64,000 nt of DNA from Pseudomonadota bacterium. Its GTDB lineage: Bacteria; Pseudomonadota; Alphaproteobacteria; Micavibrionales; UBA1664. Location of the stretch: the NCBI GenBank assembly GCA_009926935.1, contig RFNZ01000008.1:33769-97768 (forward strand). The letters run 5' to 3'. Both the position numbers and the translations under genes were made by a program. Below the pieces are notes generated by a model. The model was not told the DNA's origin and made no database searches. It saw only the letters and a list, made by a program, of their open reading frames with translations. Below, one piece after another: positions 1 to 10,143 of this stretch; the first letter of the stretch is position 1; every line of letters starts with the position of its first letter.

Positions 1-639
1 ACGCTTGAGTTTTGTCATCTCACGCGCGATACGGGCCAAAGGAAATTTTTCAAATACAGGCATCATGCCAGGCGCGATTGTCTGGCGCAGATCGCTGCCT
101 TCGAGACGTTGGCGTGGGCCGCGGCTTGCTTCGCCATTACCGGACATGAGCCCGCGGAGTATGGCATCACCCAGTTGCAGCATGGTTTCGCGCTCGCTGA
201 TATATCCAATTTCTGTTACATGGCGGCCAAGAAAAAGAGGGTCGATGGGCAGAAGGTCAACGCGGTCGGTCCGCAATACAAATGAATTTCTGAGGCCGTG
301 TATGCCTGCTTGCCTGAATTCATCTGCATCGACCACATGGCCGAATTCGGGGTCGAATTTTACGCGCGCATAGGCAAGGCGCGCCAGATACAGGCCCGTT
401 ATGTGCTCTTTTTTTGCGGTGCCTTCAAAACCTAAGATAATGCAGTCGCGGTCATAGAGATGAACGATGCCGTCTTTGATCGTCGGGATTTTGGCGCTGA
501 TGATCTGACCGATGCGGAGATTTTTGACACCGGCCACTTCATAAAGCGGCTGGTTCGGGATCGCATCTTTTGCAGGAGGCGATGCGGGCATCACTGCTTT
601 TTGAGCGATATCTGGTGCTGCCTGTGTGTGTCCCTGCAT
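1..639 (-). CDS. Unidentified protein, 3' end cut off by the window edge
   Basis: An open reading frame runs from an ATG at 639 to the first base of the window without a stop, giving 213 residues of an incomplete protein. An AGGAG ribosome binding site lies about eight bases before the ATG. The first 35 residues are rich in Ala, Pro and Gln and look disordered. The rest is a soluble mixed alpha/beta sequence beginning with NLRIGQIISAK and containing HLYDRDCIILGFEGTAKK. I see no signal peptide, membrane span or catalytic motif and do not recognise the family. Codon use resembles the neighbours. It lies downstream of tRNA-Arg on the same strand and has its own promoter-like sequence at 665-694. 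Confidence 0.75.
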   Translation of the reverse strand, partial: MQGHTQAAPDIAQKAVMPASPPAKDAIPNQPLYEVAGVKNLRIGQIISAKIPTIKDGIVHLYDRDCIILGFEGTAKKEHITGLYLARLAYARVKFDPEFGHVVDADEFRQAGIHGLRNSFVLRTDRVDLLPIDPLFLGRHVTEIGYISERETMLQLGDAILRGLMSGNGEASRGPRQRLEGSDLRQTIAPGMMPVFEKFPLARIAREMTKLKR

Positions 640-664
640 TAGATTTTCTCCTGTTTGAGAGAAT

Positions 665-694
665 ATAATTAGGAAAAATAACAAGATATGTCAA
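665..694 (-). promoter_or_regulatory. Promoter-like sequence for the gene at 1-639
   Basis: On the minus strand a perfect TTGACA (694-689) is followed after 18 bases by AATTAT (670-665), a 4/6 match to the -10 consensus. The predicted start of transcription is about 20 bases before the AGGAG and ATG of the downstream gene. It lies just past the end of tRNA-Arg. Confidence 0.45.
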
Positions 695-703
695 ATGTTA
701 GAT

Positions 704-783
<80 letters not shown>

Positions 784-811
784 ACGATAGATACCTTACT
801 TGGCCTTTATA

Positions 812-1603
812 CTATTTCTTGGCCTTCGTTGCAGCTTTTGCAGGAGCTTCCGGCATACGCTCGTTTACGAGGCGTGTGATTGTGCCCCAGTGCAGGCCCG
901 AGAAAAGATGCGCGTACACGGCTGCAAGCCAGCCTTTGTTGCGCCATTCCAGCAAAGTTTCGGCAGGCAGATTGTTGAACTTTTCCTCATCGATAATGCG
1001 GAAGCCTGAAAAACTGATGCGCTGCCCGTTCTTGAGCGTGATGTCTGCCGAGCGGTCAACCAAAAGACCCGATTTTTCAAGCGCCTCGCCGAAGGTCATC
1101 GTCTGTTTGGCTGCGACATGATATGAGCGGCAGAATTCAATCGCGTTTTTAGCTACCTGGGTCGGCTGCTTTTTTTCGTCAAAAAACTTTTCGCCGCTGC
1201 CGCGGGATACGACGCCCTGCGCGTCATCAATGCAGAGGCTGAGCTGCGTTCCGTCCGGGCTCTCGGATAAGATGAACGGATAGCGGCGTACATAAGCCGG
1301 AATATACGCGCCGGAAAGCCAATTGCCCTCTTCATTGATATAGAGGTTTTCGTTATCGCGCACTCCCACGACGGCAACGGGTGTTGCAACTGCATCTTTT
1401 GCAAAAGCGATAGGGTAATAATGCGCGATCTGCGGAAATTCGACGATATTGACAGGCAGTGCGTTTGCTCCGCTGGCAAAGGCGAATGTCATGTCCTTGC
1501 GCAGGCCCCACTCGGCGTGGCTGGCGGCATCCAGCAGTGTTGGCTTTGTATAAAAAAGCGGCAGAGGGGCGGCGGCGGAGGTTTTTGCAGTTGAGGTGGC
1601 CAT
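812..1603 (-). CDS. SapC family protein
   Basis: The 263-residue product has the typical SapC layout: an N-terminal [13 protein letters not shown] segment, HAEWGL at about residue 29, the [18 protein letters not shown] region, and [13 protein letters not shown] near the middle. SapC was first named as a Campylobacter S-layer-associated protein, but in Alphaproteobacteria it is a widespread cytoplasmic-looking protein of unknown role, often near TonB-dependent receptors or tryptophan halogenases; neither is seen here. The C-terminus ends in an Ala/Lys-rich tail. The ATG at 1603 has AAGGA about eight bases upstream. It is transcribed away from cysQ, with an 80-bp gap between the two starts. Confidence 0.85.
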   Translation of the reverse strand: MATSTAKTSAAAPLPLFYTKPTLLDAASHAEWGLRKDMTFAFASGANALPVNIVEFPQIAHYYPIAFAKDAVATPVAVVGVRDNENLYINEEGNWLSGAYIPAYVRRYPFILSESPDGTQLSLCIDDAQGVVSRGSGEKFFDEKKQPTQVAKNAIEFCRSYHVAAKQTMTFGEALEKSGLLVDRSADITLKNGQRISFSGFRIIDEEKFNNLPAETLLEWRNKGWLAAVYAHLFSGLHWGTITRLVNERMPEAPAKAATKAKK

Positions 1604-1683
1604 ACGACTTTCCTTTTATTTTGGCTTCAAACTTGTGGTCAGGTGGAAAATAGGCCAAAAATGATCGTCTGGAAAGGCTTTCA

Positions 1684-2493
1684 ATGACACCCGCCGCGCT
1701 TGCCGATCTCCTGCCCGTTTTGCGTCATGCTGCCAGCCTTGCGGCAGCCCGTATCATGGCCGATGGGCCTGGCCCCAAGACGGTACTAACAAAAAGTGAC
1801 GGGTCGCCCTATACCGCGACAGACATCGAGGCCGAATCCCTCATTACGGCAGCGCTCCGTGCCCATACCGATATCCCGATCATAGCCGAGGAAGAATTTG
1901 AGGCGGGGCGGGCGGCGCAAATTGACCCCGCAAAACCGTTTTTTCTTGTTGATGCGCTTGACGGCACGCGGGAATTCATACGCGGCGGGAATGATTTTAC
2001 AGTCAACATTGCGCTTATTGCCCAGCGCGTGCCTGTTTTAGGGATCATACTCGCCCCTGTCATGAACACCTGCTGGTATGCCTTATCCGGCGGGGGCACC
2101 TACCGCTGCTCGGGCGATGTGGAAACGCAGGTGTGCATGCGTGTTCCTGCGGCCGACGGCCTCGCGCTTTTGGGCGGGAAAAAATCAAGCGCGCCGGAAG
2201 TTCTTGAACCTTTTTTAGGCGATCACACGGTTTCAAGCCGGGAGCAGCGATCGAGCTCGCTCAAATTTTGCCTGCTTGCCGAGGGGCAGGCGGATTTATA
2301 CCCGCGCCTTGGAGAAACTTACGAATGGGATACGGCGGCCGGCGATATCATTTTACGCGAGGCGGGCGGGAGTATCCTTGACCTTGCGACCGGCAGGCCC
2401 ATTGTTTACGGCAAGCAGGAAAAACGTTTCATCAACGGCGGCTTTGTTGCCGGAAGCCGCAACACTTTTCTGCCTAGGACTTTAGTTCCGTAA
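1684..2493 (+). CDS. cysQ: 3'(2'),5'-bisphosphate nucleotidase CysQ
   Basis: This 269-residue member of the inositol monophosphatase superfamily is expected to hydrolyse 3'-phosphoadenosine 5'-phosphate to AMP, a by-product of sulfate assimilation, using Mg2+. The metal-binding motifs are visible: EEE at about residues 61-63, DALDGTREF at about residues 90-98, and the C-terminal WDTAAGDIIL at about residues 216-225, where the Asp is a further ligand. The order and spacing fit CysQ rather than SuhB. Length is normal. The last 20 bases overlap convergently with aacS. Confidence 0.88.
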   Translation: MTPAALADLLPVLRHAASLAAARIMADGPGPKTVLTKSDGSPYTATDIEAESLITAALRAHTDIPIIAEEEFEAGRAAQIDPAKPFFLVDALDGTREFIRGGNDFTVNIALIAQRVPVLGIILAPVMNTCWYALSGGGTYRCSGDVETQVCMRVPAADGLALLGGKKSSAPEVLEPFLGDHTVSSREQRSSSLKFCLLAEGQADLYPRLGETYEWDTAAGDIILREAGGSILDLATGRPIVYGKQEKRFINGGFVAGSRNTFLPRTLVP

Positions 2494-4456
2494 GGTCCTT
2501 GTAAAGATCAAGCGCTGCCGGATTTGCCAAAGCCTCGACATTTTTGACCGGACGTCCGTGAATAATATCGCGCACGGCAAGCTCGGTAATCTTTCCTGAC
2601 TTGGTACGGGGTATATCCGCAACCGCGAGGATTTTGGCAGGTACGTGGCGCGGCGATGCACCGCGCTTGATGACATCCTTGATTTTCTTTTGCAGATCTT
2701 CGGTCAAGGCCACGCCCTCGCGCAGACGTACGAACAGGATGATGCGCTGATCACCCTCCCACATCTGGCCGATGGCGATGCTCTCAAGTACCTCCTGCAC
2801 CTGCTCGACCTGACGGTAAATTTCGGCAGTGCCTATGCGTACACCACCGGGTTTCAACGTGGCATCCGAACGACCGTGAATGATCCAGCCGCCGTGGACC
2901 GTGCGCTCAACCCAGTCGCCATGGCACCAGACGTTATCAAAGCGCTCGAAATAGGCCGCCTTGTATTTTTTATTGCCTTCGTCGTTCCAAAAACCAACAG
3001 GCATGGATGGAAATGGCACTGTGCAGACAAGCTCACCCTGCCCTGCACCCGGTGCGATCGGTTTACCATCATCGTCAAAGGCATCCATGGCGTAACCAAG
3101 ACCTGCACCCTGAATCTCTCCCCGCCAGACGGGCGAGAGGTTATTGCCGATAACAAAACAGGAAATGATGTCGGTGCCGCCCGAGATGGACGCCAGATGC
3201 AGATCCGATTTAATGGCGTCGTAGATGTAATCAAAACTCTCGTGAACCAGCGGCGAGCCTGTTGATGTGAGGGTACGCAGCTCTTTCAACTTGTGAGTCT
3301 GTTTCGGTTTCAGGCCGCCTTTTTTGATGGCATCGATGTATTTTGCGGCTGTGCCGAATAGCGTCATGCGCTCCTCGTCCGCGTAATTCCAGAGAACGTT
3401 GCCATCGGGATAAAACGGGGAGCCATCGTAGGTAAGTAACGTAGCCTCGGAAGCCAGAGCGGTTACCTGCCAGTTCCACATCATCCAGCCGCAGGTCGTG
3501 AAGTAGAAAACGCGGTCATCGCGCTTGATGTCGCATTGGAGCTGGTGCTCCTTCATGTGCTGGAGGAGTGTACCGCCAGCGCCGTGGACAATGCATTTCG
3601 GCACACCCGTCGTACCTGATGAATACATGATCACAAGCGGGGTATTGAAATCGTAGCGATCGAATTTGATCTCCTGCGGTTTTACTGCATCGCAGGCGGC
3701 ATTGAGGCCGCGCGCGTTTGCGAGCTTCGAGCAATCGGGATCGTTTGAGAGATAGGAGACGATCAGCGTGTTTTCCAGACCTTTGATGAGGGGCTGGATT
3801 TCGGCAATTTTGGGAAGGCAGTCGATAACCTTGCCGTTGTAATAATAGCCGTCGACGGCGATCAGAACCTTGGGCTCAATCTGGCCAAAACGGTCAACCA
3901 CGCCCTGTACGCCGAAATCCGGCGAGGCCGAAGACCAAATGGCGCCGAGGCTTGAAGTCGCCAGCAATCCTATTACGGCTTCCGGCATGTGGCTGACAAA
4001 ACCTGCCACGCGGTCGCCCTTTTTTACGCCCATACCCTGAAGCACCTGGCGCAGCTGCGAGACGCGATCATAAAGCTGAGCCCAAGTCAGGCGGCGTTCA
4101 ACCTTGTCTTCGCCGCGAAAAACGATGGCATCGGCATTATCGCGACGGCGGAGGCAGTTTTCGGCAAAGTTGATTTTGCCGTTGGGAAAAAAGCGCCCAC
4201 CCGGCATCTGTTTTGGATTTTCGAGAACGACCGAGCCTTTGTCACCGATCACGCCCATGAAATCCCATGCGAGGTTCCAGAAGGCGTCCGGTTTTTCGAT
4301 CGACCATTGCCAGAGCTGCTCGTATCCCGCGAATTTTTTACCGGATGCTTTTTCGGCTTCCTGTCTGAAAGCCTCGAGACGGCTGTTTTGAACAACGGCA
4401 TTTGCCGGTTGCCACAGCGGCGATTCAGGAGCGGTTTTCTGGAGGGCTTCGGCCAT
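2474..4456 (-). CDS. aacS: Acetoacetate-CoA ligase
   Basis: This ANL-superfamily enzyme of 660 residues activates acetoacetate to acetoacetyl-CoA with ATP. The N-terminal region has the AACS/ACS motif [15 protein letters not shown], then the P-loop-like [10 protein letters not shown], the adenylation motif GGTDI, the core [14 protein letters not shown], and the C-terminal RTKSGKITE with the catalytic lysine. The start is taken at 4456 (MAEALQK) because GAGGA precedes it at a suitable distance. Upstream in-frame codons to 4513 would add 19 residues unlike the family. The enzyme links ketone bodies or PHB turnover to acetyl-CoA, but no PHB genes are visible nearby. A small gene ends two bases upstream on the same strand. 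Confidence 0.92.
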   Translation of the reverse strand: MAEALQKTAPESPLWQPANAVVQNSRLEAFRQEAEKASGKKFAGYEQLWQWSIEKPDAFWNLAWDFMGVIGDKGSVVLENPKQMPGGRFFPNGKINFAENCLRRRDNADAIVFRGEDKVERRLTWAQLYDRVSQLRQVLQGMGVKKGDRVAGFVSHMPEAVIGLLATSSLGAIWSSASPDFGVQGVVDRFGQIEPKVLIAVDGYYYNGKVIDCLPKIAEIQPLIKGLENTLIVSYLSNDPDCSKLANARGLNAACDAVKPQEIKFDRYDFNTPLVIMYSSGTTGVPKCIVHGAGGTLLQHMKEHQLQCDIKRDDRVFYFTTCGWMMWNWQVTALASEATLLTYDGSPFYPDGNVLWNYADEERMTLFGTAAKYIDAIKKGGLKPKQTHKLKELRTLTSTGSPLVHESFDYIYDAIKSDLHLASISGGTDIISCFVIGNNLSPVWRGEIQGAGLGYAMDAFDDDGKPIAPGAGQGELVCTVPFPSMPVGFWNDEGNKKYKAAYFERFDNVWCHGDWVERTVHGGWIIHGRSDATLKPGGVRIGTAEIYRQVEQVQEVLESIAIGQMWEGDQRIILFVRLREGVALTEDLQKKIKDVIKRGASPRHVPAKILAVADIPRTKSGKITELAVRDIIHGRPVKNVEALANPAALDLYKDLTELKS

Positions 4457-4457
4457 T

Positions 4458-4832
4458 TTATAATCCTCGTTTTTTATCGGGCAAAACATGACGCGGCGGC
4501 ACTCTACGGACAAGGGCTTTTGTTGTTGCGTTGCAACATTGCTTTTGCAGGTAGGCTTTGAGCCAGTCGCGCTGTTTTTTTAAAACCTGCCGCAGGCACT
4601 GCATTTCTGCGGTATATGCGCCTGTACGGTACGCGTTTTGCCTCGATTTATCTTTGCCCTGCCTCGTGCGCGGGCCCGTTGCCTTGAGCCACGGCTTAGT
4701 TTTGAGGATGTTCCGGCGTTGAAGGGTGCGGCGTTTTGCTGCCCAACCTCTTCTTTTTACTTTTGTTTTCGGGTTGTTCAGTTTGTTTTCAAATTTTTTT
4801 GTGTGGCTTTGGTTTGGCGCTGCTTCGGGCAT
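4458..4832 (-). CDS. Small basic conserved-looking protein, function unknown
   Basis: A 124-residue, strongly basic protein precedes aacS with its stop two bases from the aacS ATG, so the two are probably cotranscribed. It contains RRGWAAKRRTLQRRNILKT, then PWLKATGPRTRQGKDKS, QNAYRTGAYTAEM and a helical LRQVLKKQRDWLKAYL. I recall similar short proteins (a W-x-x-x-T-GP-T-GK core followed by RLRK helices) as unnamed proteins in other Alphaproteobacteria; this is memory, not a search. The reading frame stays open upstream into the antisense of guaB, so I chose the first ATG clear of guaB. No clear ribosome binding site is seen. Confidence 0.6.
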   Translation of the reverse strand: MPEAAPNQSHTKKFENKLNNPKTKVKRRGWAAKRRTLQRRNILKTKPWLKATGPRTRQGKDKSRQNAYRTGAYTAEMQCLRQVLKKQRDWLKAYLQKQCCNATTKALVRRVPPRHVLPDKKRGL

Positions 4833-4877
4833 AAGGGTATTATAGGTATTTATTCCTTTAATGGGAAGTTTTATAAC

Positions 4878-4906
4878 TTGCCAAAAGCCGCGCCCACGCA
4901 TAGATT
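4878..4906 (+). promoter_or_regulatory. Promoter-like sequence for guaB
   Basis: TTGCCA (4878-4883) and TAGATT (4901-4906) are spaced by exactly 17 bases, with the guaB ATG about 34 bases beyond the predicted start of transcription. It lies in the 114-bp gap between divergent starts. Confidence 0.5.
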
Positions 4907-4937
4907 GCCCACGCAAAGAAACAGTCCAGCTAGATAG

Positions 4938-6440
<1,503 letters not shown>

Positions 6441-6447
6441 CATGTGA

Positions 6448-6515
6448 AGGTATGCAATTTCATACCTCTGGACGCGCCACCTAAATGCCATAGAGTCAGG
6501 TGATACTTGTATCAC
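6448..6515. promoter_or_regulatory. Two inverted repeats between guaB and yceI
   Basis: A 7-bp stem AGGTATG (6448-6454) and CATACCT (6461-6467) is followed by a second perfect inverted repeat, GTGATAC (6500-6506) and GTATCAC (6509-6515), separated by two bases. The first could act as a weak guaB terminator although no U-run follows. The second has the size and symmetry of a repressor operator and ends 21 bases before the yceI ATG. Function is inferred only from symmetry. Confidence 0.35.
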
Positions 6516-6535
6516 AACCCTTATGGAGTTTTTTG

Positions 6536-7126
6536 ATGTTCCGCTCTCTTGTTCTTGCCTCGGCCCTCCTTTTTGCCTCTTACGCGCCGGCTCATGCCGA
6601 AGCCATGAAATACACCTTCGACCCTTTACACACGCAGATCCATTTTACGGCCAACCATCTTGGGTTCTCGAACTCCACGGGCAAGTTTCTGAAATTCGAC
6701 GGCAGCTTCATGTTTGATGAAGCCAGACCCGCAGACGGTTTTGTTGCCGTGACCATCGATGTCAACTCGCTCAACATGGACGACGCCACATGGGAAGAGC
6801 ATTTGAAAGCGCCCGACATGTTTAACGCCGCGCAATACTCGACCATGGGTTACAAAAGCACCCGGGTTGAAATGACAGGCGAGAAAACCGCACGGCTGAT
6901 CGGCGACCTTACGCTTCTTGGCCAGACCAAACCGGTTACGCTTGATGTCACCCTCAACAAATGCGGCGAGCACCCGATGAACAACAAACCGACATGCGGT
7001 TTTTCGGCAACGGGCAAGCTCAAGCGCTCGGACTGGGGTATGACGAAGGGCATCCCCATGGTCAGTGATGAAATCCAGCTGCGCATCGAAGTTGAAGCCA
7101 GCGCCGCACCCACACTCAACAACTAA
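6536..7126 (+). CDS. Periplasmic YceI-family lipocalin-like protein
   Basis: The 196-residue protein starts with a clear Sec signal peptide (MFRSLVLASALLFASYAPAHA, cleavage after AHA), so it is periplasmic. The mature part is one YceI domain: YTFDPLHTQIHFTANHLG, then the EEHLKAPDMFNAAQYSTM segment that marks the family, and LLGQTKPVTLDVTLN. YceI proteins form a lipocalin-like beta-barrel that binds polyisoprenoids such as ubiquinone; the ligand here is unknown. The start at 6536 is preferred over an upstream in-frame codon because GGAG lies eight bases before it and the signal peptide begins there. It is cotranscribed with the downstream b561-YceI fusion, 18 bp away. Confidence 0.9.
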   Translation: MFRSLVLASALLFASYAPAHAEAMKYTFDPLHTQIHFTANHLGFSNSTGKFLKFDGSFMFDEARPADGFVAVTIDVNSLNMDDATWEEHLKAPDMFNAAQYSTMGYKSTRVEMTGEKTARLIGDLTLLGQTKPVTLDVTLNKCGEHPMNNKPTCGFSATGKLKRSDWGMTKGIPMVSDEIQLRIEVEASAAPTLNN

Positions 7127-7144
7127 ACCTCACGGGGGGCCCTC

Positions 7145-8266
7145 ATGACCATCCGAAACACAACCGATACGTACGGACATGTTGCAAAAATCCTGCACTG
7201 GCTTATTGCGATTGCGGTTTTGGGGTTGATGGCTGTCGGGACCCTCATGGAAGATATTCCGGATAAGGTTATCCGGTTTCAGGTGTATGGCATCCATAAA
7301 GCCCTTGGTGTGAGCGTCCTTGTCTTGATGCTCGCACGCTTTGGCTGGAAGATCATGAATTTAGGGCTTCCGCACCACAACCCGAGCCACAAGCCGTGGG
7401 AACAAAAGTTGGCCGCTGCCGTACACTGGGGATTTTACGCGTTGCTTGTTGCCATGCCGCTTTCGGGCTGGCTGATGACGGGGGCTGCGGGCTCGACCGT
7501 CAACTGGTTCGGCCTTTTTGTCGTGCCCAATATTTCTGCCCCGGATTCAGGTATGCGCGAAGTTTACGCTGAAGTACACGAGATGACGGCGACTTTAATA
7601 TGGATCGCGCTTGCGGCGCACATCGGAGGGGCGCTCAAACATGTTTTCATTGACCGTGATAACACTTTGAAGCGCATGCTGCCCGTTTTGATTTTTGCGC
7701 TGCTGCTGCCTGTATCAGCCATGGCCTCGGACGAGATGGAGCCTATCGCGTGGTCGATTGACCGCGCGCAGAGCAAGCTTGTGTTTGAAGGGACGCAGGA
7801 AGGCGGCGCATTTAAAGGCGAATTTACGGCCTTTGACGGCACGATTAAGCTAAACCCCAAGGACCCGCTGAAGGGCACCGCGCATATTTTGATCGACCTT
7901 GGAAGTGTTTCGTCGCAGAACGAGGAACGGGATACGACCGTCAAAGAAAAGGACTGGTTTGACACAGCCACCAACCCGACCGCGACTTACGCCGTCGATT
8001 ATTTTGACAAGACCGATATTGACGGGAACCTGATTGCCCGCGGCCGCCTGATTTTGCGCGGGATTGAAAAGGCGGTTGATTTACCCTTCACCCTGACCGT
8101 GACCCGCGCCGGCGATGTTTTGACCGCGCGCGCGATTGGCGAAACCACCATTAAACGCCTTGAATTCGGCGTGGGCGACGGGCAATGGCGCGACCCCGCC
8201 ATGGTGGGCGATGATTTTAAAATCAAAATCGACATCACGGCCACGGCCACCGCCCCTAAAGACTAA
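7145..8266 (+). CDS. Cytochrome b561 fused to a YceI domain
   Basis: The 373-residue protein joins two families. Residues about 1-180 are a cytochrome b561 of the bacterial YodB/CybB type with four membrane spans and candidate haem histidines in AKILHWLIA, YGIHKALG, AAVHWGFYALL and AEVHEMTA. A hydrophobic segment, VLIFALLLPVSAMA, then leads to a second YceI domain (about residues 200-370) that contains KDWFDTATNPTATY and LRGIEKAVDLPF. The probable role is electron exchange between quinone and periplasmic partners, with the YceI part presenting an isoprenoid. Such fusions exist in other Proteobacteria. The neighbouring yceI gene is a separate copy of the second domain. Confidence 0.9.
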   Translation: MTIRNTTDTYGHVAKILHWLIAIAVLGLMAVGTLMEDIPDKVIRFQVYGIHKALGVSVLVLMLARFGWKIMNLGLPHHNPSHKPWEQKLAAAVHWGFYALLVAMPLSGWLMTGAAGSTVNWFGLFVVPNISAPDSGMREVYAEVHEMTATLIWIALAAHIGGALKHVFIDRDNTLKRMLPVLIFALLLPVSAMASDEMEPIAWSIDRAQSKLVFEGTQEGGAFKGEFTAFDGTIKLNPKDPLKGTAHILIDLGSVSSQNEERDTTVKEKDWFDTATNPTATYAVDYFDKTDIDGNLIARGRLILRGIEKAVDLPFTLTVTRAGDVLTARAIGETTIKRLEFGVGDGQWRDPAMVGDDFKIKIDITATATAPKD

Positions 8267-8323
8267 TTATTATAAGCGGTTACCCCTGTTCACCCACAGC
8301 CCTCTCGGGTATGATTGGTGGCA

Positions 8324-8992
8324 ATGCGTACGCTTTACCACCTCTGGCTGCACCCTTATTCACGCAAGGTGCGTGTGACTCTGGCTGAAAAAGGCCTCGA
8401 GTTTACCCTCAAGCTTGAAAAAATCTGGGAACGACGTACGGAGTTTTTAGCCATCAACCCCGCCGGCGACGTGCCGGTGATGGTGGAGGAGGACGGTACG
8501 GTTTTATCCAATTCCAATGTCATCTGCGAATACCTTGAGGAGGTGTATGACCACACCTCGCTTCTGGGCAATGACGCGCTTCAGCGCGCGGAAACACGCC
8601 GCCTGATTGGCTGGTTTGACGTAAAGTTCAACCGCGAGGTGACCGAGAACCTTGTGGGCGAAAAAATCATGAAGCGGTTTTTGAAACTGGGGGAGCCGCA
8701 CGGGCCTTCCATCCGCGCGGGGCACGCCAATATCCATTACCATCTTGATTATATTTCGTACCTCATGGAAAAACGCCGGTGGCTGGCGGGCGACCGTTTT
8801 TCGCTTGCTGACATATGCGCGGCGGGGCACTTATCAGCCATTGATTACATCGGCGATGTGCCGTGGGATGAACACCCGGGGGCCAAAGCGTGGTACGCCC
8901 GCATGAAGGCCCGACCGAGCTTCCGCCCGTTGCTTGATGACATGGTCCCCGGTTTTGCACCCGTGCCCCACTATTCCAAACTTGAATTTTAA
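8324..8992 (+). CDS. fzlA: FtsZ-associated glutathione-transferase-like protein FzlA
   Basis: The 222-residue product has a GST fold: an N-terminal thioredoxin-like domain (LYHLWLHPYSRKVRVTLAEKG, NPAGDVPVMVEEDG) and an all-helical C-terminal domain (RRWLAGDRFSLADI). The conserved ending KARPSFRPLLDDMVPGF followed by a Pro-His-Tyr tail matches FzlA of Caulobacter, which binds and curves FtsZ filaments and couples division to septal wall synthesis; its extreme C-terminus is needed for that. I prefer FzlA over a generic GST because of this tail and the EVTENLVGEKIMKRFL segment. The ATG at 8324 fits the domain start; the two preceding TTG/GTG codons do not have a better ribosome site. Confidence 0.82.
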   Translation: MRTLYHLWLHPYSRKVRVTLAEKGLEFTLKLEKIWERRTEFLAINPAGDVPVMVEEDGTVLSNSNVICEYLEEVYDHTSLLGNDALQRAETRRLIGWFDVKFNREVTENLVGEKIMKRFLKLGEPHGPSIRAGHANIHYHLDYISYLMEKRRWLAGDRFSLADICAAGHLSAIDYIGDVPWDEHPGAKAWYARMKARPSFRPLLDDMVPGFAPVPHYSKLEF

Positions 8993-8997
8993 TTGCC

Positions 8998-9984
8998 ATG
9001 ACCACCCCTCATACCCCCAAAAAACTATTCTGTTTCGGCTATGGATACGTAGCGCAGGCCCTTGCGCAAAGCCTTTTGGCCCAAGACCCCAGCTGGAAAA
9101 TAGCCGGCACCACCCGTGATATGGACAAGCTGCGCGCCCTGAAAGCCACCGGCGTTTCCATGTACCTTTTTGATGACGACCACCCCCTTGATGACCCCTT
9201 CACAGCCTTGGAAGGGGTTACTCATTTATTGCTGTCCATACCGCCCAATGACGGGGGCGACCCTGCTTTTACGTTCCATGCCGATGATTTGCTGCGCGTC
9301 GAGAGCCTTGAGTGGGCGGGGCTTCTTTCATCGACCGGTGTTTACGGTGACCGCGATGGGCTTTGGGTTGATGAAACATCGGAACTTAGGCCCACCAACA
9401 AACGCGGGAGCCGCCGCGCTTTGGCGGAAGCGCAATGGCAATCGCTCTTGACGAGCGAAGCGCAGTCACCCGCCGCCAAGGCCGCGGGTCGCGCGCCCCA
9501 TACCATGCCTATCCATATTTTTAGACTGGCGGGGATTTACGGGCCCGGACGGTCGGCGCTTGATGCCGTACGCGTTGGCAATTCGCGCCGTATTGACAAG
9601 CCTGGCCATGCGTTCAACCGCATTCATGTGGAGGACATTGTCCAGGTGTTGATGGCATCGATGGAGAAACCAAAACCGGGCCGCGCGTATAATGTGGCTG
9701 ACGACAAACCATCGCCAAGCCACGAGGTCATTGCCCATGCCTGCGAGATATTGGGCATGCCGATACCGCCGCTCATCCCGTTCGATACGGTTGACCAGGC
9801 CCCGATGGCGCGGAGTTTTTACCTTGATAACAAACGTGTTTCGAATGCCAGGATTAAGCATGAACTTGGCGTTGCGTTAAAATATCCCGACTACACAAGC
9901 GGGCTTGAAGCCTGCCTTGCCGCCGAACGCAGCGAGCGTATGCCGATGGATTTTTTCAGGGGCGGCGAGTCGAGCGGCGGGTAG
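8998..9984 (+). CDS. SDR-family NAD-dependent epimerase-like protein
   Basis: A 328-residue extended short-chain dehydrogenase homologue of the YeeZ type. It begins with LFCFGYGYVAQALAQSLL, a Rossmann glycine motif (GYGYVA), has LSSTGVYGD with the Ser-Thr and Tyr typical of the active site, and FRLAGIYGPGRSALD followed by NRIHVEDIVQVLMAS. Substrate cannot be told from sequence. It starts five bases after fzlA and is presumably cotranscribed. The C-terminus (MPMDFFRGGESSGG) runs directly into a repeat region. Confidence 0.8.
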   Translation: MTTPHTPKKLFCFGYGYVAQALAQSLLAQDPSWKIAGTTRDMDKLRALKATGVSMYLFDDDHPLDDPFTALEGVTHLLLSIPPNDGGDPAFTFHADDLLRVESLEWAGLLSSTGVYGDRDGLWVDETSELRPTNKRGSRRALAEAQWQSLLTSEAQSPAAKAAGRAPHTMPIHIFRLAGIYGPGRSALDAVRVGNSRRIDKPGHAFNRIHVEDIVQVLMASMEKPKPGRAYNVADDKPSPSHEVIAHACEILGMPIPPLIPFDTVDQAPMARSFYLDNKRVSNARIKHELGVALKYPDYTSGLEACLAAERSERMPMDFFRGGESSGG

Positions 9985-10115
9985 TTTTTTAACCGCGAAG
10001 GCGCGACGTTTATACTTTTTGTCATCCCGTACAAGCGAGGCCGTAAGGCCGAGTGCGATACGGGATCCATTCTGATTTCTTTGCCGTGGATCCCCGCCTT
10101 CGCGGGGATGACGAA
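9985..10115. repeat. REP/BIME-like intergenic repeat, copy 1
   Basis: After the stop of the epimerase gene comes a short element ttttttaaccgcgaaggc (also at 16010) and then two hairpins. The first (about 10023-10067) pairs ATCCCGTA with TACGGGAT around an inner GGCC-gtaa-GGCC. The second (about 10086-10112) is GGATCCCCGC-ctt-GCGGGGATGAC-like. The order matches a composite palindromic unit and recurs at 16052-16126. It also lies at the 3' end of xseA (convergent), so it may act as an mRNA 3'-end stabiliser or terminator. Confidence 0.75.
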
Positions 10116-10143
10116 AGGGAAGAACAGGAATGACGACAATGAA

